A stretch of DNA of 64,000 nt from Bacteroidia bacterium (lineage in GTDB: Bacteria; Bacteroidota; Bacteroidia; Flavobacteriales_D; Cryomorphaceae), in the NCBI GenBank assembly GCA_030427905.1, contig JAUICL010000006.1:1-64000 (forward strand), in the 5' to 3' direction. Position 1 is the first letter of the stretch; every line of letters starts with the position of its first letter. The notes under the pieces were generated by a model. It saw nothing but the letters and a program-made list of their open reading frames with translations, was not told the DNA's origin and ran no database searches. Below are positions 1 to 9,623 of this stretch, one piece after another. The translations under genes and the position numbers were made by a program.

Positions 1-80
1 GTTCCGTTGTCAAAATTGCGCGTTTCAGGATCCATTCCTAGTCTTCCGATGAGTTGTACTCTGTTTACTAAATTTTGCAT
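1..80 (-). CDS. ssb: Single-stranded DNA-binding protein, N-terminal fragment
   Basis: Reading leftward from an ATG at 80-78, the 26 visible residues start MQNLVNRVQLIGRLG and continue MDPETRNF, the standard first beta-strand of the bacterial SSB OB-fold. SSB coats single-stranded DNA during replication, repair and recombination. The gene runs off the left edge, so neither the rest of the OB-fold nor the acidic C-terminal tip can be checked. It is probably a conserved chromosomal anchor next to the accessory region. The family call is strong despite the short length because the start of SSB is very characteristic. Confidence 0.88.
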   Translation of the reverse strand, partial: MQNLVNRVQLIGRLGMDPETRNFDNG

Positions 81-232
81 GTCTTCAACAATTTAAGCGC
101 GGGCTTTACTCAGTGATTAAATGGCATCACCCGCAGATGATTAATGGTTTTGATTTTGTTTTGGTTTGTCTTTCGGTCAGGCCTGTTTTCGATCGACATG
201 ACAATGGTGGGGTGAGTGGGAAGGGCTATCCG

Positions 233-292
233 TTTATTAGGCGTTTACTTGCGTTTATTAAACGTTTGTAAACGTTTATAAACATTTATTTT
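233..292. repeat. cgttta-type imperfect tandem repeat
   Basis: About six degenerate 10-11-bp units built on cgttta-tta or cgttta-taa follow each other here. A related patch lies at 1233-1268, and single versions occur inside the three long intergenic repeats, in the ttcgtttgtagacgttta stretch. Function unknown. Confidence 0.5.
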
Positions 293-1092
293 GTTGTTAT
301 TGCTAGGAAAATGGGTTTGGGTGAACCTATACTATGCCCACCATCTTTTTATAGATAAAGAATTATTTTTAGGGGTACTGGTCAACCCACGAGGTAGTAA
401 TCTCCATTCTTTTGAAGCCAAAAGAAACAAAAGCTTTGTCCTAAATTATGCTTCTGCGCGCTCTCTTAGATTTCTAAAAGTCGATCAAAGTAGTCCCTAG
501 TATCCAATTAACAAAGTCTCGGTGCAATGCCAATTATGCGCATAGCGGCTTAACTTCAAAGGTATGCGCATGATCCCATCGCTTCACTCGGGATTCACAG
601 CCACCGCCGGCCCGCAATTTAGGATGGGCCCACGCTCAAGTCGCAGGAATCTATTCTTGAGTTTAACTTTCATTGAAGGGATAATAGAATTAGAGGCGGG
701 ATAGTCGAATCGTATTAATGACTCCACCATACTGGAAACGGTTAACGGCTCTACGTTTTCCCACCAGTGCAGCTGAATCAAATATTGCAGACGACCGAAG
801 GGAGTGAAAGATTTGTTCAGCGTTTTGGAAGGCCGTTAAACTCTGAAAAAAACGGCCTGGAAAAGCACCTTTGGGAAAACAGGGAATTTTTGTTCCTTTT
901 GTTTCCATAGACAAAAGGAAAAGAAAGAATTACGATCCAAGTAAGTTTGCAAATCGTTAAAACCATTCAATATCATACCATACCCTACCAATCAAATAAA
1001 CAATATCAAAACCAACATATACCTACCCTATATTTCCTCCAGCGTATCCACGACGTATCCCCTAAGTTAGTACGGAGATGGTGCGCTTTATG

Positions 1093-1136
1093 ACCGCCAT
1101 GTTACCGCCATAGAACCGCCTTAGGACCGCCTTAGA
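1093..1136. repeat. 11-bp tandem repeat, four units
   Basis: Four units beginning accgcc start at 1093, 1104, 1115 and 1126, exactly 11 bp apart; the remaining five bases vary slightly between units. No coding frame explains it. Confidence 0.7.
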
Positions 1137-1325
1137 GTTGGATTTGGTTCAAAGTCAGGGGAATGGATTTTTTTTTCGCATATTTGGGAAGGACTGGTGG
1201 AGTGAAGCGTTGAATCTCGTGGAACATTCATTATCCGTTTATAAACGTCTATAAACGTTTAATAACGGCTAATTGTAGAGCCAGTCTGGGAAAAAGGTAA
1301 AAGTATAAATATCAACCCATATGTC

Positions 1326-1394
1326 GGATAACACACATTAGGCCTAGGCTTGAGCTTCGGCCTACACGGTATGTGTGTTATCCAATTGTTAGGC
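1326..1394 (+). other. attC-like recombination site, left edge of cassette 1
   Basis: A perfect 12-bp inverted repeat (1326-1337 with 1372-1383) with an inner AGGCC/GGCCT pair forms a hairpin. Five bases later comes GTTAGGC (1388-1394), which fits the integron R' consensus GTTRRRY exactly. The next gene starts 35 bp on. Its 3' partner box is GCTTAAC at 2783. Confidence 0.6.
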
Positions 1395-1429
1395 TTAATT
1401 TAAAACTACGTAAAAATTAAAACACAACA

Positions 1430-2782
1430 ATGAATCTTATAAAGCTAATAATTATTACTTCAGCAATCTTGATAATAAAGAACTGCTTTGGGCAAATTGG
1501 TCCTGTGAACTTTATTGATTCGACCTTCACTACATCAGGAGTAAGCATGTTAGCCTCTGCTGACCTTGACAATGATGGAGATGAAGAAATTATTGCCTCA
1601 TTTACAGGAGGCTCCGGTAAATTAGCCTATTTTGAAAATATGGGCAATGGTTTGTTCTCTAATACTATTAACAACATTGACTCTATATCATTTACAAGTG
1701 GTGTTGCTGTTGGTGACTTTAACCAAGATGGATGGAAAGATTTAGTAGCCATAGGAGGTATAAATCATGAATCATGGGTTTATATCAACAATTCGGGTAC
1801 ATTCCCTCTTCGCGAAACCTTGGATTCAAATATTTCTATACTCGTGAATGATGTTGTGGTTGCTGATTTTGACTTAGATAATGATGATGATATAGTAATA
1901 ATAGGCCAACACTCAATAGACTTATACAGAAATGATGGTAACAGCAATTTTACAAAAGAAATAATCCTTGATACTGGTTCTTCAAACGAACCACTTGAGT
2001 GTTTAGATTTAGCAACTGCTGATATGGATTCGGATGGGGATATGGATTTGGTTTGTGCAGAAACTGCAGGCGTTGTTGTATACATGAATTCAGGAAATGC
2101 TATTTTCACTCCAAACTATTATTCAGTTATCGCAGAAGTTGGATGGGTGATTCATCCATTTGATTTAGATAATGATAACGACATTGATGTTCTTATGAAG
2201 AATAGCTCTGGTGATGTTAAGTGGTTCAGCAATGATGGAACTGGCACTTTAACTTTTGAACAAATATTAACCACTGTCCCAGACTTATTATCGATGAAGT
2301 CCATTGATTTTAACAATGATGGGTATGAGGACATTTATGCCTCCTATCTTCATCATGTTTCGATATTTTTGAATGACCCTAATCATTCTTTTGACACAGA
2401 AATCCCAATATATTCAGACAATGGTATGGTAATGGGACCGGTACACCTTGCCAATATAGATAACTGGGGAATGCAGGACTATATCTGGGTAGGAGTTACA
2501 AAATCAATAGCATATCATCTAAATCAACTAGAAACACTAAGTTATTTAGATTTACATGATAATAATCTGATAGTGTTTCCAAACCCTTCTTCTGATTATT
2601 TAGAGGTACAAGGTAAGCAAGCAATAAACAGCATTCAGTTATATAGTATTAATGGAAACTTGATTGAGATTAATTTCTCTGAAAATAACAAAGTTGATTT
2701 GCGAAACTTACAAAACGGAATATATATTTTAAAAATTAATGTAAATGGAACATATATAACGAGAAAAATAATCAAAAACTAA
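1430..2782 (+). CDS. Secreted VCBS/FG-GAP repeat protein with T9SS sorting domain
   Basis: A 450-residue protein with an N-terminal hydrophobic signal (about residues 1-21, ending CFGQ). The body has at least six FG-GAP/VCBS-type blades, each with an Asp-rich loop such as DLDNDGDEEI, DFNQDGWKDL, DMDSDGDMDL and DFNNDGYEDI, which in this family bind calcium within an integrin-like propeller. The last ~80 residues are a T9SS type A sorting domain (VFPNPSSDYLEV, ending in a YILKINVNG strand and a basic tail), so the product should be exported and anchored at the surface. Its ligand is not evident. The gene sits alone between an attC-like hairpin upstream and a GCTTAAC box starting right after its stop codon, as expected of a single-gene cassette. 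Confidence 0.85.
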   Translation: MNLIKLIIITSAILIIKNCFGQIGPVNFIDSTFTTSGVSMLASADLDNDGDEEIIASFTGGSGKLAYFENMGNGLFSNTINNIDSISFTSGVAVGDFNQDGWKDLVAIGGINHESWVYINNSGTFPLRETLDSNISILVNDVVVADFDLDNDDDIVIIGQHSIDLYRNDGNSNFTKEIILDTGSSNEPLECLDLATADMDSDGDMDLVCAETAGVVVYMNSGNAIFTPNYYSVIAEVGWVIHPFDLDNDNDIDVLMKNSSGDVKWFSNDGTGTLTFEQILTTVPDLLSMKSIDFNNDGYEDIYASYLHHVSIFLNDPNHSFDTEIPIYSDNGMVMGPVHLANIDNWGMQDYIWVGVTKSIAYHLNQLETLSYLDLHDNNLIVFPNPSSDYLEVQGKQAINSIQLYSINGNLIEINFSENNKVDLRNLQNGIYILKINVNGTYITRKIIKN

Positions 2783-2861
2783 GCTTAACAATGGTAGCTG
2801 ATCACGCCTCAGGCGGAGACCTGCACAACCCTTTTCTGCACCCAAAAATGTACCCGATTAT
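2783..2861 (+). other. 3' cassette box of cassette 1 and conserved downstream block
   Basis: GCTTAAC (2783-2789), an exact RYYYAAC integron R'' match, begins directly after the stop codon. It is followed by agctgatcacgcc and a gagacctgcac stretch that recurs near 10990, 20070 and 21861, each time between a gene's end and an agcccg/cgggct terminator. Confidence 0.55.
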
Positions 2862-2886
2862 AGCCCGTTTTAGCGGGCTTTGTTTT
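2862..2886 (+). terminator. Rho-independent terminator
   Basis: AGCCCG and CGGGCT arms flank a 6-base loop and are followed by a T-rich run. The same terminator sequence recurs at 11101, 18689, 20181 and 21991. Confidence 0.8.
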
Positions 2887-3000
2887 TAGGGTTTAAACGA
2901 GCCTTTGTCAATGTATTAGTTCTACCTTTTATACCTACGGCAGAATCCTATCTTTATCAACAGCAACGTTCCCGATAATTCGGGACAAGTTGTGCAACAG

Positions 3001-3063
3001 GGACAACGTGTAAAATGCATAGCTTCCTGACGTCAGCAACGCATCTTACACAGAGCGTTGTGC
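3001..3063 (+). other. attC-like site, left edge of cassette 2
   Basis: The outer boxes are GGACAAC (3001-3007) and GTTGTGC (3057-3063). The inner arms, 3008-3018 and 3041-3051, pair at 10 of 11 positions. The size (63 bp) is in the normal attC range. GTTGTGC is exactly complementary to the box that follows the next gene (GCACAAC, 3867). Confidence 0.6.
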
Positions 3064-3088
3064 TACATTAAGTAAATCAAAACAACCA

Positions 3089-3856
3089 ATGATAAAATTC
3101 TTTCGAAAAATTAGGCAAAAACTTCTCTCTGAAAATAAATTCAGTAGATACGTCATTTATGCAATTGGAGAAATTATCTTGGTAGTTATTGGGATTTTGA
3201 TTGCACTTCAAATTAACAATTGGAACGAAGCAAAGAAGACAAGAGTAAAAGAAGTGACTTACTTGACGAATTTAAAGAATGATTTAGTATTAACAAATTT
3301 AGAAATTGACCAATATATATCTATCAGAACCCAACGGGCAGATGCTGCTCAAAATGTTGTTGAGCATTATAACGGTAAACCTGTAAAAGATTGGAATGAA
3401 TTTAATAAGCATACAATTGATGTGTATACTTGGCAAAGGTTTTATCCAATAGATAATACTTATCGGGAGCTAATGAATTCGGGAAATTTTGCAATAATTT
3501 CTAATGATTTAATAAAGAACGAATTACTGACGGTTGATAAGCTCTACAAAAAGCTAAAATATACAGAAGACCATTTTAGATATGATGCAGAAATAACATT
3601 ATATGAACCTTCATACGAAATGACTGATATTCATTCTTTATCCAATAATTATTTCTATCAAATGTCGAATGGGAAAAATGGCTTTTTGGGTAGTTTAGGT
3701 GAAGATGATTTTAATGAAATGCTAAAAGACCAAAAACAAAAGAATGGATTTGCATTTGCGGCAATGTATTTTAATGGTTGGAATAGCCGACTTCTGAAAA
3801 TAAAAGAAAAAAATGAGAAGATTATTGAATTGATAAATAGTGAATTAGATGAATAA
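3089..3856 (+). CDS. DUF6090 family membrane-anchored protein
   Basis: A 255-residue protein with the hallmark DUF6090 start: a basic amphipathic segment (MIKFFRKIRQKLL), then a conserved YVIYAIGEIILVVIGILIAL transmembrane helix at about residues 22-42, then NNWNE. The rest is a helical, charged domain with no catalytic motif that I recognise. The family is common in Bacteroidota, often in several copies, and its function is unknown. A relative lies at 23530; that copy is not flanked by cassette boxes, whereas this one is enclosed by perfectly complementary boxes GTTGTGC and GCACAAC. The start is chosen at the ATG opening the conserved N-terminus, 25 bp after the upstream box. Confidence 0.85.
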   Translation: MIKFFRKIRQKLLSENKFSRYVIYAIGEIILVVIGILIALQINNWNEAKKTRVKEVTYLTNLKNDLVLTNLEIDQYISIRTQRADAAQNVVEHYNGKPVKDWNEFNKHTIDVYTWQRFYPIDNTYRELMNSGNFAIISNDLIKNELLTVDKLYKKLKYTEDHFRYDAEITLYEPSYEMTDIHSLSNNYFYQMSNGKNGFLGSLGEDDFNEMLKDQKQKNGFAFAAMYFNGWNSRLLKIKEKNEKIIELINSELDE

Positions 3857-3866
3857 AATAACGAAA

Positions 3867-3933
3867 GCACAACAATGTACATGACGATCATGTCGGCTAA
3901 ACGACGCCACGCCGCATGTACTAACCGTTGTAC
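3867..3933 (+). other. attC-like site between cassette 2 and IS remnant
   Basis: GCACAAC (3867-3873), arm GTACATG (3877-3883), matching arm CATGTAC (3915-3921) and GTTGTAC (3927-3933) give a 67-bp site with attC geometry. Its right box overlaps the point at which the transposase coding sequence begins, at 3928. Confidence 0.6.
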
Positions 3934-5262
3934 ATGTACGGATATCGTCATGGACTACGGTCATCCAGTAAACTGCACCAAGCTTGTCTCGTTAATGTAG
4001 AACTGTGGTGGCTGCTCAAAGGCCTAAAGCCAAGTCCGCGAACCATTCTTTACTTCCGGAAAAACAATGCTGCAGCTTTTAAAAAGGCCTTTCAGCACTT
4101 TGTGCTCATGCTCAAAGAGTGGAAGCTGATAGAAGGCGAAACCATCGCCATAGACTCTTTTAAGATACGTGCTCAGAACAGTCTCAAAAACAACTTTAAT
4201 CAAAAGAAGATAGACCGTCACCTAGACTATATTGACGGCAAGTTGGCCGATTACCACCAGCAGCTGGATCGGGCAGACGGTGTTGAACAGAAACAGGAGA
4301 TTGAGAAGAAGATTGCCCACCAGAAATCAAAAAAGAAGGCCTACAAAGACATCGAAAGGGAGCTAGAAGAATCGGGACAATCGCAAATCTCAACCGTCGA
4401 TCCCGATGCACGGGGCGTAGTACTGCATTGCAACGTGGTAAACGTTGGCTACAACATACAAGCTGGCTTCGACAGCAAGTACAAGCTTTTTGTAAACGCT
4501 CAAACCGGAAACGTGAATGACACACATGCATTGGCGGACATGGCCTTGGAAGCCAAGGAGCTACTCGGAGTAGAAAAGATGAACACCATAACTGACAAGG
4601 GTTACACCACTGGGGCGGAGCTAGCCCGATGTGCCGAAAACAATATCACCACCTACTCATCACCAAAAGAGCACTCTTCTCAAAAGAATGGCTTGTATGA
4701 TATGCAAGACTTTGTGTACGATCCCAAAAACGACACCTATACTTGTCCTGCCGGAGACGTATTATACACTAATGGAAGTATTTACAACAAGAGAAACCAC
4801 CGCGTAAAACACTATAAAACCAAAGCCTGCAATGGCTGTGCAGTGCGCCACCTGTGCACCAAAAACAAGAACGGCCGCTTTATAGAGCGCGGTATTTACC
4901 AAGAAGAGCTAGAGCAAAATGCGGCTCGTGTAGATGCCAACCCTGAGTACTACCGATTGAGACAGCAGATTACCGAACATCAATTTGGTACCCTGAAAAG
5001 GCAATGGGGTTTTACCCACACGCTGGTGCGCAGAAAGGAACATGTGCTCTCTGAAGTATACATCTGCTTTAGCGTGTATAATCTCCTGCGCACCCTACAA
5101 ATAATCGGTAAAAAAGAGCTCCAACAAAGGCTGAAAGCGCTTTACTTGAATTTGAGACTGATATTAGCCCATCTAGAAGCCATTTTAAGGAATGAACTTT
5201 TCCAAAAAGCACATCTGCATCTTTTATCACACCATTACAAAACGACTCTAAAACCTATCTAA
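3928..5262 (+). pseudogene. IS1182-family transposase, 5'-truncated
   Basis: 444 residues are readable from TTG 3928. The DDE catalytic set is visible: Asp in GETIAIDSFKIRAQ, Asp in NTITDKGYTTG, and Glu in ITEHQFGTLKRQWGF, the IS1182-type Glu motif. A zinc-like Cys block (CPAG, CNGCAVRHLC) precedes the last motif, as in the family. The N-terminus is missing: family members normally have roughly 80 more residues before the YGYxxGxRSSxKL segment, whereas here that segment opens the frame and an in-frame stop lies two codons upstream. Coding similarity begins at TTG of the GTTGTAC box, so the break coincides with a putative cassette crossover point. Probably inactive. Confidence 0.85.
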
Positions 5263-5316
5263 AGATGGAAGCCAAGCTGATTTTAAATTAAATTGGTGGT
5301 TTTTGCGGGGACTCCC
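3928..5316 (+). mobile_element. IS1182-type insertion sequence remnant
   Basis: It contains the truncated transposase plus ~54 bp after its stop ending in ggtttttgcggggactccc, which I take as the right terminal inverted repeat because the next bases (gttagcaac) resemble another cassette box. The left end is lost, so the inverted repeat cannot be verified. Members of this family are known to favour palindromic targets, which would suit insertion in an attC-like hairpin. Confidence 0.55.
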
Positions 5317-5354
5317 GTTAGCAACAATTAATAAGAACTAAATAAAATACAAAT

Positions 5355-7703
5355 ATGGGAATGAAACAGATCAAATTTTTAACCATTGCAATCCTGATGT
5401 TACTGCTAAGCAGTTGTAACCAGCAAGCAAATCAAGATACAAAGAAAGAAGAGACTAAACTTTCTGGTTTTAATGGAAAAATAGCCAAAACCTATGAAGA
5501 ATCGGTAGAAGATTGGCCAGAACGACCAAAAGCACCTGAAGGCTCACCAAACGTGTTGGTTATTCTACTCGATGATGTTGGTTTTGCTCAAATTGGCGCA
5601 AACGGAGGATTAATAGAAACTCCCAATATTGATAGACTTGCTTCAAATGGATTGAATTACACCAACTTCCACACAACGGCTCTTTGTTCTCCTTCAAGAG
5701 CATCTATTATGGCTGGGAGAAATCACCACTCAATTGGATTAGGTAGTCATGCATTAACAGCAATGGGCTTTCCAGGGTATAACAGCATGATTCCTGAATC
5801 TGCTGCGAGCGGTGCCAAGATGCTTCAGGAAAATGGATTTACTACCTATGCATTGGGAAAATGGGACCACACACCTCTTTATGAAGTAAACAGCACAGGT
5901 CCATTTAACGGTTGGGCAAACCAAGAAGGGTTCGATCACTTTTATGGCTTTATGGCAGCAGATATGCACAATTTTCAACCTGTTTTGTACAACGACCATT
6001 TTCCAACTAATGCTTCAGTGGGAAAAGAAAACTACCACCTGAATACGGATTTAGCAGACAGAGCTATTTATTGGCTTACTGCACATGAATCTGTTACTCC
6101 AGATAGGCCATTTATGATGTTTTATGCCACCCCAACACTTCATGCACCCCATCATGCATCTCAAGGATATTTAGACATGTACAAAGGCAAATTTGACATG
6201 GGGTGGAATGTAGCTCGCGAACAGATTTTACAAAACCAAATCGAATTAGGCATTCACAAAACTGGAACTCAATTGGCAGAATTACCAGACGATATTGAAG
6301 CCTGGGATCAAATATCTGACGAAAAGAAAAAAATGTACGCTCGTCAAATGGAAGCAGCGGCTGCAGCACTGACCCAAGCAGATCATGAGATAGGTCGGGT
6401 TCTTGATGCGCTGGAAAGAATAGGCGAATTAGACAATACGATTGTTATTGTAACCTCAGACAATGGAAGTAGTGGCGAAGGTGGATTAGAAGGTACGCAT
6501 AACGAAATGATTGTTCTTAATGGGTTTCCCTTAACACCTCATGAAGAAAACAAGAAATTTTATGATTCCTGGGGTACTACTGAAACAAATAACCACTATC
6601 ATGCAGGTTGGGCAGCAGCAGGAAACACACCATTCAAATATTTTAAACAAACCGTTCATAATGGCGGTATTGCAGATCCACTAATTGTACATTGGCCTAA
6701 TGGTATAAAAGCGAAAGGTGAATTAAGGAAGCAATACCAACACATTACGGATATTGTTCCTACCATTATGGACGTTACAGGGGTTGGTTTTCAGGAAGAA
6801 GTAGATGGCGTTAAGCAAATGCCATTTGATGGAGTAAGTTTTCAGTACTCTTTCAATGATGCCAATGCACCAACAAACCATCCGGTACAATATTACGAGC
6901 AGTTAGGCAGTAGAGCCATTTACGATAATGGCTGGAAAGCAGTCACTTTACATGGGGGAAGATTACCTTGGGTACTGGGAGGTGCATTTGATTTTGAAGA
7001 GGATGTTTGGGAGTTATATGACATTACGAATGATCCCACAGAAATAAACAATTTAGCCGAAAGCAATCCTGAAAAATTGGAAGAACTTAAGGAGAAGTTT
7101 GAAGAACAGGCATGGAAGTACAATGTGTACCCTCTTTATGATGACCTCACAAATCGATTAAATAAAGTAGTAGCTCGTATTCACCCACCTTCCAAAAAGG
7201 TTTATACCTATTTCAGTCCTGGAGCAGAATTTATAGCCGAAACGTCAAGCCCTCCATTGAAAAATCGTAATCATACAATTACAGCATTTATAGAAACAGA
7301 TGGATCTACCAATGGTGTAATAAATTGTAGCGGTGGATCTTTCGCTGGCTATAGTTTATATGTGAAAGATAATATTCTGACATATGGTTATAACTACTAT
7401 AACCAGAAATATTATCAAGTTAAAGCCTCTTCACCATTATCTTCTGGCAAGCACGAGATAAAGGTTGTTTATGAAGCCTTCAAGGGAGAATCGCCAATGG
7501 ATGCATCAGCAGAGATAAAACTATTCATCGATGGCAATGAAGTTGGAAGTGGTACCATAGATCATATAGTTTTAGGCAAGTATTCTCTGTCTGAACCTTT
7601 TGATGTTGGTGCAGATAACGGTGGCTCTGTAATCAGATCTGAATATAGCGCCCCTTTTAGATTTAGTGATGTAATTGATAAAGTTGTGATAGAATTGGAA
7701 TAG
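5355..7703 (+). CDS. Lipoprotein arylsulfatase (S1 family)
   Basis: A 782-residue sulfatase. The N-terminus is a lipoprotein signal with lipobox LLSSC; the first Met could equally be 5361 (MKQIKFL). The alkaline-phosphatase-fold core runs from about residue 57: metal-binding LLDDVG, then the activation signature CSPSR (Cys at about 113), whose Cys becomes formylglycine, followed by MAGRNHH, GKWDH and TSDNGSSG, which supply further metal and active-site residues. A C-terminal beta-sandwich domain occupies about residues 610-780. It hydrolyses sulfate esters, probably on sulfated polysaccharides outside the inner membrane; the substrate cannot be deduced. It stands alone, without carbohydrate-utilisation neighbours or an anaerobic sulfatase-maturating enzyme, between the IS remnant and an attC-like site, suggesting acquisition as a single gene. 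Confidence 0.9.
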   Translation: MGMKQIKFLTIAILMLLLSSCNQQANQDTKKEETKLSGFNGKIAKTYEESVEDWPERPKAPEGSPNVLVILLDDVGFAQIGANGGLIETPNIDRLASNGLNYTNFHTTALCSPSRASIMAGRNHHSIGLGSHALTAMGFPGYNSMIPESAASGAKMLQENGFTTYALGKWDHTPLYEVNSTGPFNGWANQEGFDHFYGFMAADMHNFQPVLYNDHFPTNASVGKENYHLNTDLADRAIYWLTAHESVTPDRPFMMFYATPTLHAPHHASQGYLDMYKGKFDMGWNVAREQILQNQIELGIHKTGTQLAELPDDIEAWDQISDEKKKMYARQMEAAAAALTQADHEIGRVLDALERIGELDNTIVIVTSDNGSSGEGGLEGTHNEMIVLNGFPLTPHEENKKFYDSWGTTETNNHYHAGWAAAGNTPFKYFKQTVHNGGIADPLIVHWPNGIKAKGELRKQYQHITDIVPTIMDVTGVGFQEEVDGVKQMPFDGVSFQYSFNDANAPTNHPVQYYEQLGSRAIYDNGWKAVTLHGGRLPWVLGGAFDFEEDVWELYDITNDPTEINNLAESNPEKLEELKEKFEEQAWKYNVYPLYDDLTNRLNKVVARIHPPSKKVYTYFSPGAEFIAETSSPPLKNRNHTITAFIETDGSTNGVINCSGGSFAGYSLYVKDNILTYGYNYYNQKYYQVKASSPLSSGKHEIKVVYEAFKGESPMDASAEIKLFIDGNEVGSGTIDHIVLGKYSLSEPFDVGADNGGSVIRSEYSAPFRFSDVIDKVVIELE

Positions 7704-7719
7704 ATTAAGACAGAACTGT

Positions 7720-7786
7720 TCACAACATTGTGTAGAAGCAATTGCACCCTTCGGGATGCTACTGCTCATACACGAGACCGTTATGA
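7720..7786 (+). other. attC-like site between sulfatase and cassette 4
   Basis: The boxes are TCACAAC (7720-7726) and GTTATGA (7780-7786), with short arms GTGTA (7730) and TACAC (7769). GTTATGA is perfectly complementary to TCATAAC after the next gene (9566). Confidence 0.5.
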
Positions 7787-7800
7787 GTAAAAATAAGATT

Positions 7801-9528
7801 ATGAAAAAAAGAATATACATATTATCAATTATGATGAGCATCGGATTTTTGAACTCCACAGTCGCTCAAAAAACCAAAAAAGAAACCACAGCTATTTACA
7901 ATAGCTTCCGTTTCGTTAATGGAGAAAAGAAATGGGTTCCTCGACCAACATATAACACTCTTGCAGATTCTATTGCAATTCAATATGATACCAAAGGATC
8001 AATTCGTAACATCAATAATTTTTATGACTACTCATATGGTAATACAACCAAAAACGATTTAAGGATACCAATATTTCAGGATGGAATGGTTGTTAGTAAT
8101 GGTACCGAAAAGCATAAGGGAGAAATTAGCTTACCATCTTCCGAGGTATGGATGACTTTTGAGGATGTGGTAGAACTCATAAAAAAAGATAACATCTTCA
8201 CATCGAAAATCTTCAAGAAAATAGAAATTTCACCCTTTGATATAATAGTGAGTAACTTCTATAAGGGCAAGGCCGTTGTCACTTATTCAAAACCAGTTCC
8301 AATTTACGAAGAAGACCAAATTTATATACTGGGACACCTTACAAAAGATAAAACTTTCAAAGCATTAAAAAAACCAATTCAAGTACCTACAATACCGATA
8401 GGTATTACTCCTGATGGCTATTTAGTATCACTCACTAAACATGAAATGGAAAAGAGCCATGTTTTTGATGCCGACTTAAATGAACTCAGTAAGAAAACAT
8501 TTATAAGAGAAATAGAACTACCAGCCAAATTAGCTGATTGGAAGCTATTTAACACATTTCCTCATCCATGGTATACCGATGGGAATATTTGGTTCAACAA
8601 TCTACTTGACAAAGAAAAATGGGTAATGGTAGGTAGAAGTAGTAAGAAACAAAGACAAGTGCGACAACAGGAATATAATTTTGTAAATAAGGATGGTGAT
8701 TTCCTTTTAGATAAATGGATTCTGAAAAACGAGCATTTTAAAAGAAAATTCGTCAATGGACTAGTAACAATACCTCTAAACGGAGGGTGGGTTCAGATGA
8801 ATGATAAAGGAGAAATTACTCATGAATTTGAAGAGAATATTACAAAAGCGACTATCTTTCAATTTGGCAAATCAATTGTAGAATCCGACAAAGGAATAGC
8901 TGTAATTAATAAGAAAAATGAAATACTAATGCCTTGGAATAATGATTTAAAATTTAAAAATCTATCATCTAAGGAAATTCCTGATTTCAATAACCATTTT
9001 AACAAAAATGGAGTTGCTGCCTTATATAGAAGACAAGGAGGCCAACCAGTTTTCATAGACACTTCTTTTAATGTACTTTATGAAATGAAATTTGACGGAG
9101 ATGTAACTTACTACAATAATGAAATATTTTTTACCACAACATACAAGACAGAGGAAATAGAATTAACGGATTACACGAAAGTAGTTCCTAAAGAAAGAGA
9201 ATCTATTCCAACTAATGGCTATTATCAAAATGATTTAAAGATTTGGGCTTGTTTTATTCCTGATGAAGATGGAAGCTATAGTTTAATAGATGAAAATCAA
9301 AAAGAAGTCTTTTATATTGAAAACCGTTCTCATGAAACGAAAAAAATCACATTGCAATTCACTTGGGTAGTTAGCGGAATAGAACACAATAAACGTTATA
9401 AAATAACAGTTCCTCCTAATGATGTTTATCTACTAAAACCAGGAAATGAATTAGGTATTCGAGTTAAATCCTATAAAGATAAATATAAACCAAGGAAGTC
9501 AAAAGTGTCATTATATTGGGGGCTTTGA
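7801..9528 (+). CDS. Secreted protein of unknown function
   Basis: The start is placed at ATG 7801, which gives a clear signal peptide (MKKRIYILSIMMSIGFLNSTVAQ) of a 575-residue protein; an in-frame ATG at 7756 would put the whole recombination site inside the coding sequence and is rejected. The body is rich in aromatic and charged residues with repeated short beta-type motifs (for example DGNIWFNN, KDGDFLLDKW, LNGGWVQMND), suggesting a propeller or WG-like repeat protein. No catalytic motif and no T9SS domain were recognised. It is AT-rich and enclosed by perfectly matching cassette boxes GTTATGA and TCATAAC. Confidence 0.8.
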   Translation: MKKRIYILSIMMSIGFLNSTVAQKTKKETTAIYNSFRFVNGEKKWVPRPTYNTLADSIAIQYDTKGSIRNINNFYDYSYGNTTKNDLRIPIFQDGMVVSNGTEKHKGEISLPSSEVWMTFEDVVELIKKDNIFTSKIFKKIEISPFDIIVSNFYKGKAVVTYSKPVPIYEEDQIYILGHLTKDKTFKALKKPIQVPTIPIGITPDGYLVSLTKHEMEKSHVFDADLNELSKKTFIREIELPAKLADWKLFNTFPHPWYTDGNIWFNNLLDKEKWVMVGRSSKKQRQVRQQEYNFVNKDGDFLLDKWILKNEHFKRKFVNGLVTIPLNGGWVQMNDKGEITHEFEENITKATIFQFGKSIVESDKGIAVINKKNEILMPWNNDLKFKNLSSKEIPDFNNHFNKNGVAALYRRQGGQPVFIDTSFNVLYEMKFDGDVTYYNNEIFFTTTYKTEEIELTDYTKVVPKERESIPTNGYYQNDLKIWACFIPDEDGSYSLIDENQKEVFYIENRSHETKKITLQFTWVVSGIEHNKRYKITVPPNDVYLLKPGNELGIRVKSYKDKYKPRKSKVSLYWGL

Positions 9529-9565
9529 TTGTGTTTTTATGAGGAAATATAAAATGAATAACTAC

Positions 9566-9623
9566 TCATAACAACTAAGCCTTCGTTTGGTCTGAAAGGC
9601 CAAAAACAAAGGCGTGGTTGCAC
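9566..9623 (+). other. attC-like site after cassette 4
   Basis: Boxes TCATAAC (9566-9572) and GTTGCAC (9617-9623) surround arms 9580-9588 and 9604-9612, which pair at 8 of 9 positions; 58 bp in all. Confidence 0.6.

Larger units (their letters stand above)
81..1325. other. Long non-coding stretch between ssb and first cassette
   Basis: About 1.2 kb without a convincing gene. The short open frames here (for example 291-500 and 690-914) have no recognisable motif and no Bacteroidota-like signal peptide. The stretch holds a run of cgttta-type near-repeats (233-292), an 11-bp tandem repeat (1093-1136), and, around 1150-1275, a diverged copy of part of the ~245-bp repeats found at 11101, 18689 and 20181 (shared tttttcgcatatttg core followed by a cgttta-rich segment). 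It may be the decayed edge of the cassette array. Confidence 0.5.

Noticed and set aside
291-500. Open frame of 69 codons
   Set aside because: No motif, no family resemblance, and it lies in repeat-rich non-coding sequence.
7756-7800. Earlier start for the gene at 7801
   Set aside because: It would place the recombination site's right half inside the protein and bury the signal peptide.
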